DNA of 64,000 bases from contig CAZXDL010000002.1 of NCBI GenBank assembly GCA_964639505.1, positions 1-64,000 of the forward strand, read 5' to 3'. Numbering within the stretch: position 1 is the stretch's first letter; every line of letters begins with the position of its first letter. This DNA comes from CAZXDL01 sp964639505 (lineage in GTDB: Bacteria; Patescibacteriota; Saccharimonadia; Saccharimonadales; UBA4665). The position numbers were made by a program, and so were the translations under genes. Positions 16,130 to 22,671 of the stretch are shown here, piece by piece. The notes under the pieces were generated by a model. The model did no database searches. It worked only from the letters and a program-made list of their open reading frames with translations, and was not told where the DNA came from.

Positions 16130-17482
16130 ATGCCAGAAGTTGTAGAGCCAGCTATCGAAACGTTCGCGGAAATTAAAGTTGTGGGGGTTGGCGGCGCCGG
16201 CGGCGCGGCGATTAACCGAATGGTCGAGGCCAAAATTGAGAACGTTCAATTTATTGCTATTAATACTGACGCTCAAGCTCTGCATCATTCAAAGGCTCAC
16301 GTAAAAATCCATATTGGCAAAGACACGACTCGCGGTCTTGGCGCCGGCGCCGATCCTGATGTTGGCGAAAAGGCTGCACTAGAATCACGTGACGAAATTA
16401 AGCAGGCCATTGAGGGCGCTGACATGGTGTTTGTAACGATTGGAGCTGGCGGTGGCACTGGCAGCGGGGCAGGTCATGTCGTGGCCGAAATCGCCAGCGA
16501 GCTCGATACTCTGGTCGTCGGTTTCGCTACTAAGCCATTCGCCTTTGAGGGTGAAAAGCGCCGTAAAAACGCTGATGTCGCGATTGATAAGCTACGAGAG
16601 GCAGTTGATACGCTCATTATCATACCCAACGACCGCCTGCTTCAGACGATCGATCGTGATACGCCACTAATGGAAGCCTTTAAGGTTGCTGATGATGTTT
16701 TGAGGCAAGGAGTACAGGGAATCTCCGATTTAATTACCGTCCACGGACTGATTAACCTCGATTTCGCAGACGTAAAGACCGTTATGAGCAAGGCTGGCTC
16801 GGCTCTTATGGGTATTGGCCGCAGCGGTGGCGAAAACCGCGCGGTAGTAGCTGCTCAGCAAGCCATCGAGTCGCCATTATTAGAGGTATCAATCGATGGC
16901 GCCCGCGGCATCCTGTTTAACGTTATTGGTGGCAATGATTTGGCGATGCACGAGATTAACGCCGCTGCCGAAGCGATTACTGCTGCCGCCGATCCAGACG
17001 CCAATATTATATTTGGTGCCACAATTAACCCAGACTTGGAGGGTGAGGTTATCATCACCGTGGTTGCGACTGGTTTTGACGCTTCATACTTTGCTAAGCG
17101 CCAAGAAACACCTACTAGCAAAAAGAGCTTAGTTTCCGAAAGATCTGATCTTGATGTCAGTACGCCCAAAACTAGCAAGCAAGAGGAAAAAGCCCTTTCC
17201 GAACTCGATATGAGCCTCGAAAACGAGAGTGACGCTCATGCTGATTTCAGTGACGATAAAGCGATCCCAAATATTTGGTCAATGCACGACGACGAAGAAG
17301 AATCTAAGACCGACGACCATGACTCAGACGACAAAAAGTCTGACGATAAATCCGACGACAGCCAACACGATATAGTTAGCAGCGATATCGAATCTGAGCT
17401 TGAAAAGCCATCATTTCTGCGTCGTTTAGGACGCCGCAAAAAGCATGACGAAGAATCCGAAGACGAGCCCAAAGGAGACTAA
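16130..17482 (+). CDS. ftsZ: Cell division protein FtsZ
   Basis: The tubulin-like GTPase of the division ring. N-terminal GVGGAGGAAINRM, tubulin signature GAGGGTGSGAG, T7-loop NLDFADVKTVM with its Asp, then the C-terminal domain to about residue 320. After it comes a long linker that turns strongly acidic (DDEEESKTDDHDSDDKKSDD). The conserved FtsA-binding peptide KPSFLRRLGRRKK is present but not terminal: a further acidic tail of about 12 residues (HDEESEDEPKGD) follows. GAGAGG about 8 nt before the ATG is the SD. At 450 residues it is longer than most because of the linker. Confidence 0.95.
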   Translation: MPEVVEPAIETFAEIKVVGVGGAGGAAINRMVEAKIENVQFIAINTDAQALHHSKAHVKIHIGKDTTRGLGAGADPDVGEKAALESRDEIKQAIEGADMVFVTIGAGGGTGSGAGHVVAEIASELDTLVVGFATKPFAFEGEKRRKNADVAIDKLREAVDTLIIIPNDRLLQTIDRDTPLMEAFKVADDVLRQGVQGISDLITVHGLINLDFADVKTVMSKAGSALMGIGRSGGENRAVVAAQQAIESPLLEVSIDGARGILFNVIGGNDLAMHEINAAAEAITAAADPDANIIFGATINPDLEGEVIITVVATGFDASYFAKRQETPTSKKSLVSERSDLDVSTPKTSKQEEKALSELDMSLENESDAHADFSDDKAIPNIWSMHDDEEESKTDDHDSDDKKSDDKSDDSQHDIVSSDIESELEKPSFLRRLGRRKKHDEESEDEPKGD

Positions 17483-17493
17483 TCTCCCGTTTT
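17474..17493 (+). terminator. Weak terminator overlapping the ftsZ stop
   Basis: GGAGA (17474-17478), loop CTAA containing the stop codon, TCTCC (17483-17487), then CGTTTT. The five-pair stem and short T-run make this tentative. Confidence 0.35.
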
Positions 17494-17532
17494 CTGGTCA
17501 ATTCCGTATTAAATAATACAGCGAAAAACCGC

Positions 17533-17588
17533 TTGCAAAACGCTATAGCTGGGGGTATATTGAGTTGACACAGCACTATATGTGGAAA
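17533..17588 (+). promoter_or_regulatory. nrdR promoter with candidate NrdR boxes
   Basis: TTGCAA (17533-17538), 17-nt spacer, TATATT (17556-17561). Two partial matches to the NrdR-box pattern CwAtATaTwG lie at 17543-17552 (within the spacer) and 17576-17585 (CTATATGTGG), centred about 33 bp apart, near the three-turn spacing known for paired NrdR boxes. Matches are imperfect. Confidence 0.5.
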
Positions 17589-17645
17589 ACAACAAATATA
17601 GGCGTGAGCACATTCATTTAATTTTTACGGTTAAGAGGAGGCAGA

Positions 17646-18113
17646 ATGAAATGCACCCAATGCCAAAGCGATGACATCAAGGTGATAGAGTCGCGGGATG
17701 TTGCAGAGGGCCAAGCAATCCGACGCCGCCGTATGTGTAACGCTTGTGAATACCGCTTTACGACTTACGAAAGACTTGAACGACCTCAGCTGATCGTCAT
17801 AAAAAATGACGGCACCAGAGAGTTGTTTAATCGATCGAAGCTTTTAGCCGGTCTTTACCGGGCTTGCGAAAAAACGCCTGTGACCAGTGTAGATCTGGAG
17901 AAAGTCGTCGATTCAATAGAACAAGAGCTTTATGCCTGCGGTGACCAGGAAGTGAAGTCTACCAAAATTGGAGAGTTGGTGATGGATCAACTAGCTCGGC
18001 TTAACGAAGTGGCCTACGTGCGATTTGCAAGCGTTTATCGACGCTTCAAAGACATAAAAAGTTTCGAACAGGAATTATCGATCGTACGCGAAGGCAAACA
18101 TATTGCAACCTAA
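17646..18113 (+). CDS. nrdR: Transcriptional repressor NrdR
   Basis: NrdR senses ATP/dATP and represses ribonucleotide reductase genes. The zinc ribbon is MKCTQCQ with CNACEYRFTTYE (residues 1-40), followed by an ATP-cone domain (RPQLIVIKNDGTRELFNRSKLLAGLYRAC) and the C-terminal helical end of the cone. At 155 residues it is full length. AGAGGAGG lies about 4 nt before the ATG. It is directly upstream of nrdJ, the natural target, and candidate NrdR boxes overlap the promoter, so the pair is probably an autoregulated operon. Confidence 0.95.
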   Translation: MKCTQCQSDDIKVIESRDVAEGQAIRRRRMCNACEYRFTTYERLERPQLIVIKNDGTRELFNRSKLLAGLYRACEKTPVTSVDLEKVVDSIEQELYACGDQEVKSTKIGELVMDQLARLNEVAYVRFASVYRRFKDIKSFEQELSIVREGKHIAT

Positions 18114-18171
18114 AACCAAAAATCAGCGCTAGAGTAATAAAAAGTAATAAAAGTAAGTGAGGGAAAATACT

Positions 18172-20973
18172 ATGGGATCAACAACATCTTTGGGGGTGGC
18201 TCGGCTTTTCACCCCTGCGAAAAGCAAAGCATACGACCAGTTAAAGTGGACTAAGCGCGACTCAATTATTAAAAATCCAATGACAGATACCCCTGTTTTT
18301 GAGCAGAAGGGCGTCGAATTTCCAGAAGGCTGGTCGCTTAATGCTATTAACATCGTGGCTCAAAAATATTTTACCGGCACACCCGGCACAAAAGGCCGAG
18401 AGAGTTCGTTGAAGCATTTAATCGATCGTGTTGTTGATACTGTGACCCGACAAGGTCAGCAAGAAGGTTATTTCTCGAGTGATGTTGAGGCTGAAGACTT
18501 CCGTGAAGAACTAAAATACATCTTAGCAACCCAGCGAGCAGCATTTAACAGCCCGGTTTGGTTTAACATTGGTGCACCAGAGCGATCTCAACAGGCCAGT
18601 GCCTGTTTTATCCTTGGCATCCAAGATACCATGCCGGCAATTCTTAACTGGTACGTCGAAGAAGGCATGATTTTTAAGGGCGGCAGTGGCTCAGGCATTA
18701 ACATCAGCCCAATTCGTTCAAGCAAAGAGCGACTTGGAAAATCGGCTGGCACAGCCAGCGGGCCTTTGAGCTTTATGCGCGGTGCCGATGCTTCAGCTGG
18801 TGCTATCAAGAGTGGTGGCAAAACCCGCCGCGCTGCAAAAATGGTCATCTTAAATGTTGATCATCCAGATGTAGAGGAGTTTATCTGGAGCAAAGCCATC
18901 GAGGAGCGTAAAGCCCGCGACCTGCAGGCACTCGGTTGGGATATGAGTCTTGACGGTAAAGATAGCTTTAGTGTGCAGTACCAAAACGCTAATATTTCAG
19001 TGCGCGTTACAGATGAATTTATGCAAGCCGTCGAAGACGACGCTGACTGGGAATTGAAGGCTGTCAAAGACGGTAGCACTGTAAAAACCGTCAAAGCTCG
19101 TGACATCATGAGGCAATTTTCAGAAGCTGCTTGGGAGTGCGCAGACCCCGGCATGCAGTTTGATACCACGATCAACAAATGGCACACTACGCCGGTTGCC
19201 GGCCGCATCAATGGCTCCAATCCATGTAGCGAATACATGCACCTAGACAACTCCGCCTGCAATTTGGCTAGTTTAAACTTGCTAAAATTCTTGCGCGACG
19301 ACGATACATTCGATATCAAAGCCTTCATTCACGCTACCGAGCTGATCTTTACAGCTCAGGAAATCCTAGTCGGCTACAGCGAGTATCCAACCGAATCTAT
19401 CGGTAAAACTGCCAAAGCTTACCGCGAACTAGGCATAGGTTACGCCAATCTCGGAGCCCTGTTGATGGCTCTCGGTTTGCCCTATGACTCCGATGAAGGA
19501 CGAGCTTGGGCAGCGGCAATTACGGCGCTACTAACAGGTCAAAGCTACGCAACTAGTGCAAAAATTGCTAACCGCGTTGGTCCGTTTGCTGGGTTTAGCA
19601 AAGACCGCGAAGGCATGCTAAATGTCTTGCGCATGCACCGGGCAGAAGTTTCTAAAATTGATGCCTCATTGGTGCCGGAGGAAATGCTCAACGCTGCTGC
19701 CAGCGCTTGGGATGACGCGGTCGAATTAGGCGAACTATATGGAGTGCGCAACTCCCAAGCCAGCGTGTTGGCACCAACCGGCACAATCGGCTTGATGATG
19801 GACTGTGACACCACTGGCATTGAGCCTGATCTCGGCCTTGTTAAAGTTAAAAAACTTGTTGGTGGCGGCACTATGAGCATCGTCAACCAGACAGTGCCCC
19901 GAGCGCTTAAAAACCTCGGTTACAGCAAGCCCCAAATTGATGCAATCGTAGCCTACATCGACGAAGAAAAGACCATACTCGGTGCACCAGAGCTCAAAAA
20001 AGAGCACGAACCAGTTTTTGCCTGCTCAATGGGCGATAATTCTATCCACTACAGCGGTCACGTTAAAATGATGGCAGCCGTCCAGCCTTTCTTGAGCGGC
20101 GCAATCAGTAAAACAGTTAACATGCCCGAAGAAGCTACTGTCGAAGATATCGAGCAGATTCACATCGACTCCTGGAAGATGGGTCTTAAAGCCGTCGCGA
20201 TTTACCGAGATAATTGTAAAGTCGGCCAACCGCTCAGCATGGCTAAAAAAGAAGGCGCTGCCGCCACACCGGCCGCTGCACAGGCTAGTGGCCCCATCCT
20301 CGAAACTGCTCAACCAACAAATACTCGAGCCGTTCGACGTAAACTGCCACCGGTGCGCACCAGTCGAACTTACAAGTTCCAGATTGCCGACCTAGAAGGC
20401 TACTTCACGGTTGGCGAATATGACGACGGCACTCCAGGCGAGCTCTTCATTAGTGTTAGCAAACAGGGATCAACACTGTCTGGCTTGATGGATTCATTTG
20501 CAATCAGTGTTAGTCATGGCCTGCAATTCGGCGTACCACTAAAGAGCTACGTTAAAACAATGCGTGGTACCAGTTTCGCGCCGTCTGGTATGACCGACGA
20601 CAAAGAAATCCGTACCGCTAGCTCGATCACCGACTATATTTTCCGTCGGCTTGCCATGGATTACCTCAGTTTCGATGACCGCCTTGAGCTAGGCTTAGCT
20701 TCAATCGATGACATGCCAGAAGCACAGACCAACCTACTTGAAACACCTGAAGTTACGACAATCGAGGCTGATGCGCCGTCTCCAAAGCCAGTTCAAGCAG
20801 TCACTGAGCCAGATCCAGCCGTCAACCAAGCTCCTGCCGTGACCACTGAAGAAGCAAAATCATTGGTCGGTGATTCGACTGCACCGCTATGCTACAACTG
20901 CGGCAACCAGACCCAGCGCGCCGGTTCGTGTTATGTCTGTACCAGCTGTGGCAGCACTACTGGCTGTAGCTAA
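18172..20973 (+). CDS. nrdJ: Adenosylcobalamin-dependent (class II) ribonucleotide reductase
   Basis: Makes deoxyribonucleotides with a B12-generated radical, with or without oxygen. Seen: the active-site Cys near ASACFILGI, GGSGSGINISPIR, the NPCSEYM and DNSACNLASLNL segments, and a C-terminal redox tail of several cysteines (CYNCGNQTQRAGSCYVC and following). At 933 residues it is full length, with a Pro/Ala-rich linker before the tail. The ATG at 18172 is preferred over the GTG at 18157 since GAGGG lies just upstream. No cobalamin biosynthesis gene or cobalamin riboswitch is visible in this window, so the cofactor is presumably taken up. Confidence 0.93.
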   Translation: MGSTTSLGVARLFTPAKSKAYDQLKWTKRDSIIKNPMTDTPVFEQKGVEFPEGWSLNAINIVAQKYFTGTPGTKGRESSLKHLIDRVVDTVTRQGQQEGYFSSDVEAEDFREELKYILATQRAAFNSPVWFNIGAPERSQQASACFILGIQDTMPAILNWYVEEGMIFKGGSGSGINISPIRSSKERLGKSAGTASGPLSFMRGADASAGAIKSGGKTRRAAKMVILNVDHPDVEEFIWSKAIEERKARDLQALGWDMSLDGKDSFSVQYQNANISVRVTDEFMQAVEDDADWELKAVKDGSTVKTVKARDIMRQFSEAAWECADPGMQFDTTINKWHTTPVAGRINGSNPCSEYMHLDNSACNLASLNLLKFLRDDDTFDIKAFIHATELIFTAQEILVGYSEYPTESIGKTAKAYRELGIGYANLGALLMALGLPYDSDEGRAWAAAITALLTGQSYATSAKIANRVGPFAGFSKDREGMLNVLRMHRAEVSKIDASLVPEEMLNAAASAWDDAVELGELYGVRNSQASVLAPTGTIGLMMDCDTTGIEPDLGLVKVKKLVGGGTMSIVNQTVPRALKNLGYSKPQIDAIVAYIDEEKTILGAPELKKEHEPVFACSMGDNSIHYSGHVKMMAAVQPFLSGAISKTVNMPEEATVEDIEQIHIDSWKMGLKAVAIYRDNCKVGQPLSMAKKEGAAATPAAAQASGPILETAQPTNTRAVRRKLPPVRTSRTYKFQIADLEGYFTVGEYDDGTPGELFISVSKQGSTLSGLMDSFAISVSHGLQFGVPLKSYVKTMRGTSFAPSGMTDDKEIRTASSITDYIFRRLAMDYLSFDDRLELGLASIDDMPEAQTNLLETPEVTTIEADAPSPKPVQAVTEPDPAVNQAPAVTTEEAKSLVGDSTAPLCYNCGNQTQRAGSCYVCTSCGSTTGCS

Positions 20974-20980
20974 GAGTTTT

Positions 20981-21058
20981 GGGGTGGAGATCAATCTTCA
21001 CCCCTCAACCTGAGCATCCTGACGAAAGGGAACGGAATGGGTGCTTAGGTATCGGAGT
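20981..21058 (+). ncRNA. Unexplained structured segment between nrdJ and the YegP-like gene
   Basis: Three helices follow each other. First, GGGGTGGAGAT (20981-20991) pairs with ATCTTCACCCC, one G-U pair. Second, CCTGAGCATCC pairs with GGGTGCTTAGG across a 19-nt loop, two G-U pairs. Third, AGGTA and TACCT close a six-base loop and overlap the end of the second helix, so helices two and three compete. No T-run follows, so it is not a simple terminator. It could be a 5' leader element of the next gene, an RNA-processing site or a small RNA. I match it to no known family. Confidence 0.45.
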
Positions 21059-21092
21059 ACCTTAAAAATTAAATATGAAAGAAGGAAAATAT

Positions 21093-21293
21093 ATGAGTAA
21101 TACGCCTAAATTCGAATACTGGCAAAGTCTTAGGGATAGCCAGTGGTATTGGCATTTAATTGATAGTAATGGTGAGCCAATTGCAATTGGCGGACAGCCT
21201 TTCAACGGTAAACAAATAGTTCAACAAGCAATCAAAAATGTGTGTTCGACTGTACCGTTAGCAACGAAGATGTACGACATAGGCAAGCGCTAG
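21093..21293 (+). CDS. Small YegP/DUF1508-like protein (66 aa)
   Basis: The pattern KFEYWQSLRDSQWYWHLIDSNGEPIAIGGQPFNGKQIVQQAIKNV matches one unit of the DUF1508 (YegP) fold: strand with aromatic residue, D-S-Q-W-Y-W-H-L, N-G-E, then a helix ending in K-N-V. YegP proteins usually carry two units; this has one. Function of the family is unknown. The start at 21093 has GAAGGA 8 nt upstream. It is preceded by an unusual 78-nt structured region and followed by a strong terminator. Confidence 0.7.
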   Translation: MSNTPKFEYWQSLRDSQWYWHLIDSNGEPIAIGGQPFNGKQIVQQAIKNVCSTVPLATKMYDIGKR

Positions 21294-21348
21294 AAAGTTT
21301 TTGATAAAATTCAATTCACGATACCTTAGAGTTGGATATTATCAACGC

Positions 21349-21380
21349 AAAAGCCCCCGAGTAATCGGGGGCATTTTATT
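21349..21380. terminator. Strong bidirectional terminator
   Basis: GCCCCCGA (21353-21360), loop GTAA, TCGGGGGC (21365-21372), with A-run before and ATTTTATT after. It can end the YegP-like gene and the convergent gene at 21446. Confidence 0.88.
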
Positions 21381-21445
21381 GAGCAAGGCTCACACATAGC
21401 ATATTTCACACTGCCAACACTAGCAATTGTTTATCCACATCTTTA

Positions 21446-21988
21446 CTAGTTTACGGGAGTGAATTCGGCGTGAGCAGCCAGGATGGTTCTGGTTGCATCC
21501 AGGTAGGCGCCGCGAGTCCAGCCAAGTCCTTTGACCGGAACTTCTCTTCCCGAGCCGTCGAAGTCCATTTGTATTAGAGGTCGAGTCGCTGCATTAACGT
21601 CCCATGAAACCAACTGTCCCTTATATATCGCATCCGGGTCATCCAATTCGGTTCCTAATTTCTCCAACACAACGACAGCCCTAGGTATGTCTAGAGAAGG
21701 GAGCAAGAAATGAAGTTGGGACAAGCGCGGATTTCCAGGTTGCCCTGGTATTTCCAGGGTAGGTGTTCTTACATGAGCTACAGGCTTGTGTTTTACCTTG
21801 GTATCTTCATACCAACCTTTCCAGCGAGTTTCGGGATCTCGTGCGTGCTTAAGAAGGTCATTCAAGCAAATCCTAAGTACATTCGGACGATTTTTTGGAA
21901 GAAGCGTCTGGAGTCTTTCGGGGACACCAACTTCTGCCAGCCACGTATCCGTTATTGGCTCTAGATTTTCAAAAATATCACGCGCCAC
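21446..21988 (-). CDS. Hypothetical protein (180 aa)
   Basis: Not recognised. A soluble protein with a helical N-terminal third (RDIFENLEPITDTWLAEVGVPERL), a basic middle (TRWKGWYEDTKVKHKP), then a mixed alpha/beta region ending AYLDATRTILAAHAEFTPVN. No cysteines in a pattern, no membrane segment. It starts with GTG; AGGACAGG a few bases upstream may be an SD, while a TTTAAT upstream could be a -10 box. It is divergent from the thioredoxin-like gene at 22076. Confidence 0.7.
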   Translation of the reverse strand: MARDIFENLEPITDTWLAEVGVPERLQTLLPKNRPNVLRICLNDLLKHARDPETRWKGWYEDTKVKHKPVAHVRTPTLEIPGQPGNPRLSQLHFLLPSLDIPRAVVVLEKLGTELDDPDAIYKGQLVSWDVNAATRPLIQMDFDGSGREVPVKGLGWTRGAYLDATRTILAAHAEFTPVN

Positions 21989-22060
21989 AGCCTGTCCTAT
22001 TAAAACAACAGTTTAAATCGAATTCGTAACAGGGGCAAGCATAAGCTTTGTGCACTGTGC

Positions 22061-22066
22061 TAAAAT
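22061..22066 (+). promoter_or_regulatory. -10 box, leaderless type
   Basis: TAAAAT nine nt before the ATG at 22076; -35 region weak. Confidence 0.45.
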
Positions 22067-22075
22067 TAGGTTGTT

Positions 22076-22342
22076 ATGAAGGTGGTGGTACTTTACAGGC
22101 CGAATTCGGAACATGGCCGGCGCATGGAGGAATTTATCCATGATTATCGAGCGCGCCATGGCGATATCAAACTTGAAATTATCAATATCGACACCCGAGA
22201 AGGAGCCGCCATGGCTTCCTTGTACGACGTTATGGAATATCCTGCCATCTTGGTTTTGCAAACCGACGGCTATGCCCAAAAAGTCTGGCAGGGGCAAGAT
22301 TTACCCCTGATGGACGAAGTTGTCTCCTATTCTCACGTCTAG
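22076..22342 (+). CDS. Thioredoxin-fold protein lacking all cysteines
   Basis: An 88-residue protein with the thioredoxin layout: first strand VVVLYRP, helix EHGRRMEEFIHDY, strand KLEIINIDT, and the cis-proline loop EYPAILVLQTDG. The active-site position, where CxxC should be, reads RPNSEHG and the protein has no cysteine at all. It cannot do thiol redox chemistry, so a binding or scaffold role is more likely. Its promoter suggests a leaderless mRNA. It precedes the T-box and ileS but is separated by 329 nt and a hairpin. Confidence 0.7.
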   Translation: MKVVVLYRPNSEHGRRMEEFIHDYRARHGDIKLEIINIDTREGAAMASLYDVMEYPAILVLQTDGYAQKVWQGQDLPLMDEVVSYSHV

Positions 22343-22376
22343 CAATTGTTGAGGTAGTTTTTACAAAGGGCTAATC

Positions 22377-22423
22377 AGTGCATATACAGAGTATGCGCAA
22401 TGTGTATGCGTTGTGTATGCACT
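22377..22423. repeat. Long inverted repeat with TATGCG copies
   Basis: AGTGCATATACA (22377-22388) pairs with TGTGTATGCACT (22412-22423): 12 pairs with one G-T. Inside, GCGCA and TGCG can pair further, and GTATGCG occurs twice. It is not followed by a T-run. It lies between the thioredoxin-like gene and the ileS T-box. Confidence 0.6.
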
Positions 22424-22492
22424 CAGCGAGGGTAAAGGGAAAATTCTCGCAGGCCAGCTTAAATAAAATGCTAAAAACTGATATGATTAGGA

Positions 22493-22660
22493 TACAATTT
22501 GGCAAATCCGTCAGAGCGGCTATCAACCGCAAGGAGTGAGAAGAAAGGCAGGGAGGCCGAGTAGAACTCACCGGAGAGGTCCGTTACAACCGTAATTAAG
22601 TCCCAAGCAGGATGGTACCGCCCCTAAAGGAGCTCCTGTGCGAAGGGATTTTTTATTTTA
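22493..22660 (+). ncRNA. T-box riboswitch (tRNA-Ile sensing) of ileS
   Basis: A -10 box TACAAT is at 22493-22498. The T-box core AGCAGGATGGTACCGC lies at 22606-22621; TGGT in it would pair with the free 3' end of uncharged tRNA. A very short Stem I, GCGG-CTATCAA-CCGC (about 22517-22531), displays the Ile codon ATC in its loop, as in actinobacterial ileS T-boxes. GTGAG...GAGTAGAACTCAC follows as Stem II-like elements and CGGA-GAGG-TCCG as Stem III. A terminator can form from AAGTCCC (22599-22605) and CAGGA (22608-22612) with TCCTG (22634-22638) and GGGATTT (22645-22651), followed by a T-rich tract; it would trap the T-box core. Uncharged tRNA-Ile should favour read-through into ileS. Confidence 0.88.
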
Positions 22661-22671
22661 TAAGGAGTGAG

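Noticed and set aside
20981..21004. Reading the hairpin after nrdJ as an intrinsic terminator
   Set aside because: The stem is strong, but the bases after it (TCAACCT) are not a T-run on either strand.
22371..22571. Minus-strand 66-codon frame in the ileS leader
   Set aside because: It overlaps the hairpin and the T-box, has no SD, and the composition is random-like.
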